This document shows, piece after piece, positions 40,920 through 49,188 of a DNA stretch of 64,000 bases. A program made the translations under genes and the position numbers. Source of the DNA: Shewanella waksmanii ATCC BAA-643 (GTDB taxonomy: Bacteria > Pseudomonadota > Gammaproteobacteria > Enterobacterales > Shewanellaceae); contig NZ_JAEH01000030.1 of the NCBI RefSeq assembly GCF_000518805.1, positions 1 to 64,000 of the forward strand. Reading direction: 5' to 3'. How positions within the stretch are numbered: position 1 is the stretch's first letter; every line of letters starts with the position of its first letter. The notes under the pieces are model-generated. The model did not search any database, was not told the origin of the DNA, and saw nothing but the letters and a program-made list of their open reading frames with translations.

Positions 40920-41843
40920 TTAAAGTGGTTCTAACCAGCCCCATTTATCTTCTGTTTCACCGTTAAATAGGCCAAAGAAACTTTGCTGAATCTGCGCAGT
41001 AACGGGACCACGCTTACCTTCACCTACATCAATGCGATCGACACTGCGCACCGGCACTATCTCGGCCGCCGTCCCTGTCATAAAAATTTCGTCTGCTAGG
41101 TATAAAAATTCACGCGACATCGCTTCTTCAACGACCTCATAACCTAGCTCGCGCGCCAGTGTAATGATGGTATCGCGGGTGAGCCCCATCAGAATAGCCG
41201 CGGTAGCAGGAGGCGTATACAACTTTCCTTTCTTTACCACGAAAAGATTGGCACCAGCGCCTTCGCTGACTAGGCCATTAACATCTAAGGCAATGCCTTC
41301 GTCAAAGCCGTTGCGTTTTGCTTCGGTAGAGATTTGAATTGAAGACAGGTAATTGCCTCCCGCCTTAGCGCCAGTCGGAATGGTATTGGCCGCCAAACGA
41401 TTCCATGATGTCACCGCCACATCAACGCCGCGTTCCATGCTGTCTTCACCTAAATATGCTCCCCATGGGAATGCCGCGACTAACAAGTCACACTGGGCAT
41501 CACTTGGCGGGGTAATTCCCATGCCAACATCGCCGTAGAAAGCAAGAGGACGTAAATATGCGCTACGTAAGTCATTGGCTTGCACGCTGTCTTTACACGC
41601 TTGCATGGTTTGTTCAAAAGTATACGGAATGGGCATACGGTAGATTTTGGCTGAATCATATAAGCGTTGCACATGGTCCGTTAAGCGAAAACCTGCCGGA
41701 CCTAAATGCGTATCATAGACACGGATACCTTCAAATACTGACGATCCATAATGCAATGCATGAGACATCACATGTACCTTGGCATCGCCCCAAGGCATTA
41801 TTTGTCCGTTAAACCATATTAATTCTGCTTTCTTCGCGGCCAT
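40920..41843 (-). CDS. ilvE: Branched-chain amino acid aminotransferase (IlvE)
   Basis: Fold-type IV PLP transaminase of 307 residues, matching E. coli IlvE in length. It makes the final transfer that yields valine, leucine and isoleucine. The PLP Lys lies in GAKAGGNYLSS, with the N-terminal MSHALHYGSSVFEGIRVY segment typical of the family. It lies inside the ilv operon between ilvM and ilvD. A second, unrelated-length BCAT is encoded at 52776-53870. Confidence 0.94.
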   Translation of the reverse strand: MAAKKAELIWFNGQIMPWGDAKVHVMSHALHYGSSVFEGIRVYDTHLGPAGFRLTDHVQRLYDSAKIYRMPIPYTFEQTMQACKDSVQANDLRSAYLRPLAFYGDVGMGITPPSDAQCDLLVAAFPWGAYLGEDSMERGVDVAVTSWNRLAANTIPTGAKAGGNYLSSIQISTEAKRNGFDEGIALDVNGLVSEGAGANLFVVKKGKLYTPPATAAILMGLTRDTIITLARELGYEVVEEAMSREFLYLADEIFMTGTAAEIVPVRSVDRIDVGEGKRGPVTAQIQQSFFGLFNGETEDKWGWLEPL

Positions 41844-41884
41844 ATTCTTTATTCCTATCCTTTAAACGATTAAGCACTGCTGCT

Positions 41885-42127
41885 TTAAGACTGTGGCTTA
41901 GTCGCTTCGACCTTGCACTCGGTTACATCAATAAGTTTTGTCAGCTGATGGGTCAGTAGCTCAACGGCTCGCTCACTTCTGACTTGCATATCGACCAGGG
42001 TCTGCCCACTGTCGTTAATGCCCATCGTTAAATTAGTTAACCTAAAGCCTCGATGGCGCACCACGCGCAATACGCGCTCAAGCACTTCAGGTTGAGATTG
42101 TAAGGTTAACGCTAGGCTGTAATTCAT
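41885..42127 (-). CDS. ilvM: Acetolactate synthase II small subunit (IlvM)
   Basis: An 80-residue ACT-domain regulatory subunit. It overlaps ilvG by 4 bases (ATGA), the usual arrangement for translational coupling and subunit assembly. Its frame is intact, but its catalytic partner IlvG is interrupted by a stop codon. Confidence 0.9.
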   Translation of the reverse strand: MNYSLALTLQSQPEVLERVLRVVRHRGFRLTNLTMGINDSGQTLVDMQVRSERAVELLTHQLTKLIDVTECKVEATKPQS

Positions 42128-43797
42128 GTTTGTTTCTCCATCTCATCCATCATGTCGCGGTTACACGCCCCTGGTGGCACTAGCGGCCAAACGTTGTGGG
42201 CCTCATCAATACGTACATGCAACAAAAATGGTCCGTCACTGTTAAGCATTTCATCTAATGCGGCATCCACTTCATGTGCTTGAGTAATGGTGCGACCTGG
42301 AATATCAAATGCTGATGCCATCGTGACAAAGTCTGGATTATCACTGAGGTCCGTTTCGCTAAACCGCTCTTCAAAGAACAGTTGTTGCCACTGTTTCACC
42401 ATGCCCAGTTTTTGGTTATCGATAAGCAGTATTTTCAGCGGAATTTGTCGGCGCTTGATGGTGGTCAGCTCTTGGACGTTCATCATAAATGACCCATCAC
42501 CCGATACTGCGACTACCGCAGCATCTGGACGAGCCACTTTGGCACCTATCGCCGCGGGTAAACCAAAGCCCATCGTGCCTAAACCAGCACTTGATAAATG
42601 ATCTTCTGGTCGTCTAAACCACATGTGCTGTGCAACCCACATTTGGTGTTGGCCGACATCACAGGCCACCACGCTGTCTTGGGGTAACTTGTCTGCCAAG
42701 CTCTTGAGCATTTTAGGGGCAAAAATCAAAGAACCTGGACGGTCGTATCGCCACTGATGCGCTTGTTTTAGCGTTGCAACTTCATCACACCAAGGGGCAA
42801 TATTCATTGGCGTCACCAATGCCGGCAAGATCTGGCGCAAATCGCCCGCCAGTGCCACATCGGGGTGACGTAACTTACCAAACTCTGCAATGTCGATATC
42901 CAGATGGATCACTTTGGCATGCTCTGCAAAAGTAGCTAAGCGCCCAGTTACCCGATCATCAAAACGGGCACCAACCACAATCAGTAAATCGCATTCTTGC
43001 ACCGCGATATTGGCAGCTTTACCACCATGCATGCCTAACATGCCTAAGTAACTGGGTTCATCATGATTGATGCTGCCCAAGCCCTTTAAGGTGGCCACAG
43101 ATGGTATGCCAGTTTGCTTAATAAAATCACGCAACTGCTCTACCGCACCCGCCATGCCTACGCCGCCGCCAACATACAACATTGGCTTGCTGGCACCGCT
43201 AAGTAATTCACGGGCTTGGGCAAGTTGAACTTGCTCCACTGTCAAATGCTACTCAACCGCTTGCAAAGGGGTTTTGTATTCAAGCTGGGCAATCTGAATA
43301 TCTTTGGGGATATCAACCAATACCGGCCCCGGACGACCTGATGCTGCAATCTCAAATGCCTTATACAAGGTTGGGATCAGCTCGTTGATATCGGTCACCA
43401 TAAAGCTGTGTTTAGTACAAGACAGCGACATACCCAATACGTCGATCTCTTGGAAGGCATCGGTACCAATCACCGCAGTAGAAACTTGGCCGGTAATGGC
43501 CACTAGTGGTACAGAGTCAAGTAATGCATCAGCTAACGAGGTCACCAAGTTGGTGGCGCCAGGACCGGATGTCGCAAAACAAACACCGGTTTTACCACTG
43601 GCCCGCGCATACCCCACAGCCGCAAAAGCAGCACCTTGCTCATGGCGGCTAAGCAAGTGCTCAACAGGTGCGCCGTAAAGGGCGTCATAAATTGGCATAA
43701 TCGCCCCACCTGGGTAACCAAACACTGTGGTAACACCATGTGCAGCTAACACCTTTATGACTGCGTCTGCGCCTCTTATCATCTGCCCTTGTTCCAT
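42124..43797 (-). pseudogene. ilvG: Acetolactate synthase large subunit (ilvG) interrupted by an in-frame TAG
   Basis: The complete coding span is 557 residues long, the normal size for a ThDP-dependent acetolactate synthase. The N-terminal PYR domain ([28 protein letters not shown]) is in the same frame as the middle and C-terminal PP domain ([15 protein letters not shown]). They are separated by a single TAG at 43249-43251 (codon 183), in the linker after the VDIPKD segment. The next possible start downstream (TTG at 43245) has no ribosome-binding site and would give a 373-residue protein lacking the ThDP glutamate. As read, no active enzyme is made unless the amber codon is suppressed. E. 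coli K-12 ilvG is likewise inactive, but through a frameshift. Confidence 0.88.
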
Positions 43798-43845
43798 CTG
43801 CTCTATCCTGCGTTTATTTGGGTTGGGGTTTACAAAGCCTGAAAA

Positions 43846-43881
43846 ACAAAAAACCCCCGGTCCTTTCGGAGCGGGGGTTTT
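43846..43881 (-). terminator. ilv attenuator terminator
   Basis: On the minus strand a GC-rich hairpin (CCCCCGCTCC, GAAA loop, GGACCGGGGG) is followed by six T's, between the ilvL leader and ilvG. Its 5' arm (ACCCCCGCT) can pair instead with AGCGGGGGCT inside the leader-peptide coding region (43926-43935), which gives the antiterminator expected for attenuation by charged branched-chain tRNAs. Confidence 0.9.
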
Positions 43882-43900
43882 TGTTGCAATCTTTACCTAG

Positions 43901-43996
43901 TTAGGTTTGTCGATGCGCCAAGTGAAGCCCCCGCTGTGATTTAATAATCACGACGGTAATAATCTCAATAATGAGTAGGGCGACTTGGTTAAACAT
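43901..43996 (-). CDS. ilvL: ilv operon leader peptide (IlvL)
   Basis: A 31-codon reading frame ending in TAA, preceded by AGGAAA. Thirteen of its 31 residues are Ile, Val or Leu, arranged in runs such as LLII, II and TVVII. Ribosome stalling in these runs when Ile, Val or Leu tRNAs are uncharged would expose the antiterminator segment that overlaps the codons for SQRGL (43926-43935) and prevent the hairpin at 43846-43881 from forming. This is the ilvGMEDA attenuation design known from enterobacteria. The frame is too short for normal gene finders. Confidence 0.9.
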   Translation of the reverse strand: MFNQVALLIIEIITVVIIKSQRGLHLAHRQT

Positions 43997-44042
43997 AAGT
44001 ATCGATATTTCCTAAATAGTGTCTTTGCGTTATCTGGTAATG

Positions 44043-44061
44043 GTTGAGTGTTTGACTCAAC
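44043..44061. promoter_or_regulatory. Dyad upstream of the ilv leader
   Basis: Inverted repeat GTTGAGT-N5-ACTCAAC lies about 47 bases upstream of ilvL. It could be a regulator site near the operon promoter. No -35/-10 pair was assigned with confidence in the 329-base stretch 43997-44325, which otherwise holds only the palindrome at 44260-44296. Confidence 0.3.
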
Positions 44062-44259
44062 AACCCTTTAATCAATACCACAAAGACCACAATTTACACA
44101 ACCAAAAATGTTTTATTACCGCAGAACAATCAATTTTTGAGGCTAAACAACCCAGCCAAAATCAACCATTACCGCGATATTCCTACTCAATCCAGTGAGA
44201 TTATTGCCAGCGGCTTAGCCTAGCTAAGCAACTGTTATGTATAGATTTGAGGTTTGATA

Positions 44260-44296
44260 CCAATCAGGTCAACCGTTAAAGCTGTAACCTGATTGG
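44260..44296. repeat. Short palindromic element 3' of ilvC
   Basis: Perfect 10-bp arms CCAATCAGGT / ACCTGATTGG with a 17-base loop. The left edge (ATACCAATCAG) matches the first 11 bases of the MITE-like termini at 13310 and 31770. It may be a degenerate remnant or simply the ilvC 3' hairpin; no T run follows. Confidence 0.4.
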
Positions 44297-44325
44297 ACAC
44301 CATCTAACCTTTTGGTTTGTTTAAA

Positions 44326-45807
44326 TTAGCTTTCTTCAACAATACGCTTCATTTCTGTCATGTAGCCACGTAGTTCAGCACCCACAAATTCAACAGAAGT
44401 ATTGCGAATCGCGTCATTGACTTCGATAAGACGCACGTTATCGACACCGTTACCACTGTCGGCTAAACCACCACCTAGGTACTCACTTGACATGTTTTGT
44501 ACGTATTCACGTAACATAGGCACTGCGGCATGGTTGAATAGGTAGCAGCCATACTCAGCGGTATCTGAAATCACCACGTTCATTTCATAAAGACGCTTAC
44601 GGGCAATGGTGTTAGCAATCAATGGCGTTTCATGCAGTGATTCATAGTAAGCAGATTCTTCGATGATACCCGCTGACACCATAGTATCGAACGCTAGCTC
44701 TACGCCGGCTTTGATCATGGCAACAAGGAAAATACCTTTATCGAAGTAAGTTTGCTCATCGATATGCTCATCACATGCTGGCGCATTTTCGAAACCTGTT
44801 TCGTTGGTCTCGTTACGCCATTTTAGTAGGTTGGCATCATCGTTAGCCCAATCTTCCATCATGGTTTTCGAGAATTCACCACTAATGATGTCATCCATGT
44901 GCTTTTCAAATAGCGGCGCTAAAATACCTTTTAGCTCTTCAGCCATTTCAAATGCTTTAACTTTGGCAGGGTTAGACAAACGGTCCATCATGTGAGTAAT
45001 ACCGCCGTGCTTAAGTGCTTCAGTGGTTGTTTCCCAACCTTGCTGAATCAACTTAGCGGCGTAGCCTGGATCAACACCATCAGCAACCATCTTTTCATAA
45101 CCTAAGATGGCACCGGTTTGCAGCATGCCGCAAAGAATGGTTTGCTCACCCATTAGATCCGATTTCACTTCAGCGATGAATGATGAGTGCAATACGCCTG
45201 CACGGTCACCACCGGTGGCACTTGCATAGGCTTTAGCCACTTCAAAACCATCACCTTTAGGGTCATTTTCTGGGTGCACTGCAATCAATGTTGGTACACC
45301 AAAACCACGCTTGTACTCTTCACGTACTTCAGTGCCTGGACACTTAGGCGCCACCATAATTACAGTGATGTCTTCACGTACCTACATACCTTCTTCAACA
45401 ATGTTGAAGCCATGAGAATATGATAATACTGAACCTTGCTTCATGAGCGGCATAACCGTATTTACAGCGTCGGTATGTTGCTTATCTGGAGTCAGGTTAA
45501 GTACTAAGTCTGCATCTGGAATTAGCTCTTCAAACGTCCCAACGCGGAAACCGTTACCAGTCGCTTTTTGGTAAGAGGCACGTTTTTCTGCAATCGCTTG
45601 TGGACGCAATGCAAAAGAGATATTCAAACCTGAGTCGCGCATGTTAAGGCCTTGGTTTAGACCCTGTGCACCACAACCCAAAATAACAATGTTCCAGCCT
45701 TTGATGTAGTCACAGCCTTGGCTAAATTCACTACGATCCATAAAACGGCACTGAGCCAATTGTTCTAGCTGCTGACGTAAGTTCAGAGAGTTAAAATAGT
45801 TAGCCAT
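44326..45807 (-). pseudogene. ilvC: Ketol-acid reductoisomerase (ilvC) interrupted by an in-frame TAG
   Basis: The full span of 493 codons fits the long class II enzyme of gammaproteobacteria (491 in E. coli). The NADPH-binding N-terminal domain ([16 protein letters not shown]) and the knotted C-terminal domain with the metal ligands ([11 protein letters not shown]) are in one frame, separated by a single TAG at 45382-45384 (codon 142). The family sequence around this point normally has Gln, so a CAG to TAG change is the simplest origin. Neither fragment could be active alone. Start 45807 is preceded by AGGTGG at 8 bases. IlvC acts in both valine and isoleucine synthesis and usually has no backup copy. 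Confidence 0.9.
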
Positions 45808-45865
45808 CTGATGTTCCACCTGTAATAAACAAATTTAGAAACTGGCTTAACCCACTGGGCCAAGC

Positions 45866-45881
45866 TGTGATTAAAATCACT
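45866..45881. promoter_or_regulatory. CRP-like site between ilvC and ilvY
   Basis: TGTGA-TTAAAA-TCACT closely matches the CRP consensus TGTGA-N6-TCACA. It overlaps the proposed ilvC -10 box, so binding would be expected to hinder ilvC transcription. Assigned by eye. Confidence 0.45.
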
Positions 45882-45907
45882 ATACCCCATGCATATGATT
45901 GCTTAAA
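45879..45907 (-). promoter_or_regulatory. Candidate ilvC promoter
   Basis: On the minus strand a good -10 box TATAGT lies 17 bases after a poor -35 (TTTAAG). A weak -35 is expected for a promoter that needs IlvY activation. Confidence 0.4.
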
Positions 45908-45929
45908 ATGATATATTCGAAATGTAGTA

Positions 45930-45944
45930 TTGCAAAAAATGCAA
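45930..45944. promoter_or_regulatory. Candidate IlvY operator
   Basis: TTGCA-N5-TGCAA dyad in the ilvC-ilvY intergenic region, about 23 bases upstream of the ilvC -35 and 27 bases before ilvY. E. coli IlvY binds TTGCAA-type dyads in the same location. Confidence 0.6.
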
Positions 45945-45970
45945 CACCAAGTTAATCGCTGAGGCACGCT

Positions 45971-46843
45971 ATGGATATCCGCACCATTAAGTTGTACTTA
46001 CATTTGTCTAACAGTTTGCATTTCGGCAAAACAGCCCAGCAAATGCATGTTAGCCCATCGACCTTGAGCCGAGCCATGCAGCGCTTAGAGGAAGAAGTGG
46101 GTGCCAAACTATTTCAGCGTGACAACCGCAGTGTGGCCCTCACCAATGCGGGAGTGGAATATCGTCATTTCGCCGAGCAGATGCTCGACCAGTGGACCAA
46201 GCTTAAAACCCGTTTAGACCCTAAACAAGATCTGCTCCGTGGCCGCCTAAACCTATACTGCTCAGTCACAGCGGCATACAGTCACCTACCTGCATTGCTT
46301 GACCGTTTTCGTCATGAACACCCGTTGGTAGAAATTACCCTGCATACCGGTGATGCCGCAAACGCGGTAGATATGGTGAGACAAAATCAAGCTGACATCA
46401 GTATTGCCGCCCTGCCAGAGTCGCTGCCAGATTCGGTTAACTTCACCAAAATCGATGATGTCCCCCTGTCTATCATCGCCCCAACCTTCAAATGTAAAGT
46501 GCAAGAACTCCTCAGCGAGTCCTATATCCCTTGGGACAGGTTACCGTTTATTATTCCGGAGTTTGGTCCCGGCCGTCGCCGCATCGAAACTTGGTTTAAG
46601 CAGCTAGGCCTAAATGCCAACATTTACGCACAGGTATCAGGCCAAGAAGCGATAGCCTCAATGGTGGCGTTGGGATGTGGGGTGAGCATTTCACCCGAAG
46701 TGGTGATTCAAAACAGCCCTGTGCGTGACCGAATTCAACTGTTAACCTCGCCGGTGCCCATTGCCCCGTTTGAACTCGGTTGTTGTTATCGCGTAAACCG
46801 CAGTGATGAACCGATATTGGCGGCATTCCTTAAAGTGCTATAG
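45971..46843 (+). CDS. ilvY: LysR-family activator of ilvC (IlvY)
   Basis: A 290-residue LysR-type regulator with an N-terminal winged helix-turn-helix (FGKTAQQMHVSPSTLSRAMQ, residues about 19-38) and a two-lobed inducer-binding domain. It is divergent from ilvC, exactly the arrangement in E. coli, where IlvY responds to acetolactate and acetohydroxybutyrate and activates ilvC. Its frame is intact although both ilvG (which makes the inducer) and ilvC carry stop codons. Confidence 0.92.
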   Translation: MDIRTIKLYLHLSNSLHFGKTAQQMHVSPSTLSRAMQRLEEEVGAKLFQRDNRSVALTNAGVEYRHFAEQMLDQWTKLKTRLDPKQDLLRGRLNLYCSVTAAYSHLPALLDRFRHEHPLVEITLHTGDAANAVDMVRQNQADISIAALPESLPDSVNFTKIDDVPLSIIAPTFKCKVQELLSESYIPWDRLPFIIPEFGPGRRRIETWFKQLGLNANIYAQVSGQEAIASMVALGCGVSISPEVVIQNSPVRDRIQLLTSPVPIAPFELGCCYRVNRSDEPILAAFLKVL

Positions 46844-46920
46844 GCCTAACAACTATATTTAAGCTCGTCTTATTCAGGCTTTGCTATACTCTGAACACCG
46901 CACCCTAAGTAGCTTAATTC

Positions 46921-47736
46921 ATGGATCGATTATGCAAGCTGATTGTGCTGGCAATCTTGAGTTTGTCACTCCCAAATGCCAGCGCCGAACAGGAATTTAT
47001 CAAGCCTAATCTCACCTTTTGTGTTGAAGATACGGAGTTTCCTCCCTACAACTACTTTGAGCGAGTCAACGGCAACAAACAAGCCACCCAAGGCTATGAT
47101 GTTGATATATTGGCTGAGGTTTTTGCTGAAACCGGTATTGAGTATAAGATTGTTGCCCTGCCTTGGCGCCGCTGCTTAAAAGAGGTCAGAGAGGGGCTTA
47201 TCGACGCCGCAATGAGTGCCTCGCTTAATCCGCAACGAAAGCGAGATTACATTGCAACGCAAGCCTATTATGCGCTAACACCAAGCTACTTTTATCTACA
47301 AAGCGATTACGCTAATCCACCGAACATTGGCCATCTTGATCAACTGCTGTCACTGGGTCATGTATGCGGTATAAAAGGTTTCAACTATAGAAACTTTGGT
47401 TTAACCCAAATACAGCAGATTGACGAAATCAATGATTTAGCCCACCTTCCGGACATGCTCAAACGAAACCGCTGTGAGTTTTTCTTAGCGCGGAAAGAAA
47501 CCTTGTTAGGCACCTTAGCGGTAAATAAGCTGCATCAATTTGATAGTTTAATTCAAAGTCAGCCGGTACCCAATGTTCGCTTAGAGCCTTTTCATATGCT
47601 GATCTCAAGAAAATCAGCCTATAACCATGTAATTGAAGAGCAATTTAATCGCATTGTGTCCGAGCTACAGCAAAGCGGTGAAACAGACAAAATATTGCAA
47701 CGTCACTTAAACAAGCTCAAAAAGATGAATCAGTAA
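46921..47736 (+). CDS. Periplasmic solute-binding protein, family 3
   Basis: A 271-residue secreted protein with a signal peptide cleaved near residue 22 (ASA-EQ). The mature part starts with LTFCVEDTEFPPYNYF and contains GYDVDILAEVF, both typical of SBP_bac_3 amino-acid-binding proteins. No permease or ATPase gene adjoins it, a common situation for the many orphan proteins of this family in Shewanella. Two Cys pairs may form disulfides. Ligand unknown. Confidence 0.82.
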   Translation: MDRLCKLIVLAILSLSLPNASAEQEFIKPNLTFCVEDTEFPPYNYFERVNGNKQATQGYDVDILAEVFAETGIEYKIVALPWRRCLKEVREGLIDAAMSASLNPQRKRDYIATQAYYALTPSYFYLQSDYANPPNIGHLDQLLSLGHVCGIKGFNYRNFGLTQIQQIDEINDLAHLPDMLKRNRCEFFLARKETLLGTLAVNKLHQFDSLIQSQPVPNVRLEPFHMLISRKSAYNHVIEEQFNRIVSELQQSGETDKILQRHLNKLKKMNQ

Positions 47737-47747
47737 CCGCTTTGCAG

Positions 47748-48146
47748 CTACTTAGGTTTGTAGGGGCAGTAATTAGGCTTAGGGCCAATTTTAGGGTGAT
47801 TGCGACAAGTTTCGGGGCGTTTAGCATAGATGGTACACCGCCGTGTTTTAGCATCTAAGTACAAACAATCGTCATTGGACATGCGGGCCAGAGTATAGAT
47901 ATCAGCCTTGTGATTGTAATTACTGACAATGCGCGCTTTTTGCAGGCGCTTAGCGATTGATTTGCCACTTTCTTGCGCTTCAAACTCATCCACCAGCTCC
48001 ATGCGCACCAAATCTGCTACGCTCACCTCAACAGGCAGCGTACAGCAAGTCGCTTGGCAGCTATCGCATAGGTTTTTGCGATACTTACTCCAAGTCGATA
48101 AATCATCAATATTGAAATAGCTGGGGTTACTGTTACGTTTTGCCAC
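47748..48146 (-). CDS. YkgJ-family cysteine-cluster protein
   Basis: A 132-residue cytosolic protein with the cysteine pattern of the YkgJ/YcgN metal-binding family: CDSCQATCC near residue 27, then CLYLDAKTRRCTIYAKRPETCRNHP and a final NYCPYKPK. It is thought to bind zinc or an iron-sulfur cluster, with no established reaction. It converges with the solute-binding protein gene and shares a 141-base upstream region with the GGDEF gene at 48288. Confidence 0.85.
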   Translation of the reverse strand: MAKRNSNPSYFNIDDLSTWSKYRKNLCDSCQATCCTLPVEVSVADLVRMELVDEFEAQESGKSIAKRLQKARIVSNYNHKADIYTLARMSNDDCLYLDAKTRRCTIYAKRPETCRNHPKIGPKPNYCPYKPK

Positions 48147-48287
48147 GAACTTGCCATCTTTGCACTATAAAATCTGCGCGCATTATAAGATAAACCTCAC
48201 CGCTGACCTAGCCCAAGGCAAATATCCAACCGCAGTTTTTCTTCTATACTTATTCCCTACAAGCTAATCAAATGAGCGGAGGACCGC

Positions 48288-49091
48288 GTGATATTTGCCA
48301 TTTGTCTAGTATTGCTAGGGTTATCAGGGTTACTCGCTGCCATCATTCCGACCTATCAAATGTGCGTATTACACGAACAGCACAAAGGTTGGCAATTACT
48401 GATGAGCATGATCGCCATGTTCATCTTCGGCTATATCGGCTTTATCTGGTTACTGCTGCATCGTCCCGCAGCCACATTAGAGATGATAGTCGCGGCAGTA
48501 TTTGCCGGCGGCGGCATTTTTGTCTGGCTAGTCACCAAGATGAGCCGACAAACTTTAGCAAAATTACTGCAAACCATTAATGACAAAGATTACCAAGCTA
48601 ATCACGATTTACTCACTAGTTTGCCCAATCGCAATCGATTTTATACACAACTTGATATTATGCTGGCCAATACCTCAAACACCTTTAGTTGCATTATGAT
48701 GGACTTAAATGAATTTAAAATCATTAACGATACCCTCGGCCACGAAGCGGGTGATGAAGTGCTAAAAGAAGTCGGTAAACGTATCGCGTATGTCTGCCCA
48801 CCGCAGTCGTTATCGGCACGCCTAGGCGGTGATGAATTTGCGGTAATATTACCCAATACTAATAGCCAACTTGCCAGTGAGACGGCATTGAAAATTAAAC
48901 AGGCTCTGTTGCAAGATATCCAGTTTGACCAACACCGCCTCGCCGTTGGTGTCAGTATTGGCATTGCCGAATTCCCACGTAATGGCAGCGATAGACGTAG
49001 TTTGATGAAAAGTGCCGATATCGCTATGTATCATGCCAAAAACCATCATACCCCGTTCACGATTTTCGGCTCACCAGTGACGGCTAAATGA
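48288..49091 (+). CDS. Membrane-bound diguanylate cyclase (GGDEF)
   Basis: A 267-residue protein with three hydrophobic segments in the first ~88 residues and a GGDEF domain from about residue 105. The active site GGDEF is intact (RLGGDEFAVIL, about residue 183). No RxxD inhibitory site precedes it, so product feedback is not expected. The start is GTG with GCGGAGGA 5 bases upstream. There is no recognised sensor domain besides the membrane part. Confidence 0.9.
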   Translation: MIFAICLVLLGLSGLLAAIIPTYQMCVLHEQHKGWQLLMSMIAMFIFGYIGFIWLLLHRPAATLEMIVAAVFAGGGIFVWLVTKMSRQTLAKLLQTINDKDYQANHDLLTSLPNRNRFYTQLDIMLANTSNTFSCIMMDLNEFKIINDTLGHEAGDEVLKEVGKRIAYVCPPQSLSARLGGDEFAVILPNTNSQLASETALKIKQALLQDIQFDQHRLAVGVSIGIAEFPRNGSDRRSLMKSADIAMYHAKNHHTPFTIFGSPVTAK

Positions 49092-49188
49092 TTCAAGTCG
49101 GCGATTAGCCACAGAGTAACTATTTTGCTGCTACACTCAATAGCGTCTTGATTTGTAAATTAATCACAGTAAACAAAAGGATTTGTTT

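Noticed and set aside
42124..43245. The 373-residue C-terminal ilvG frame as a separate gene
   Set aside because: It begins inside the enzyme at a TTG without a ribosome-binding site and lacks the PYR domain and catalytic Glu. It is the second half of ilvG.
44326..45357. The 343-residue ilvC C-terminal frame as a separate gene
   Set aside because: Its first ATG is an internal Met of the family sequence (MVAPKCPG) with no ribosome-binding site. It is the second half of ilvC.
42124..45807. Global reassignment of TAG as a sense codon
   Set aside because: TAG is used as the normal terminal stop of several intact genes here, for example the adhesin at 4855-4857 and the bpfG and bpfD genes. Suppression at particular sites remains possible, reassignment does not fit.
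48288..49091. Inhibitory c-di-GMP site in the short diguanylate cyclase
   Set aside because: No RxxD motif is present five residues before its GGDEF.
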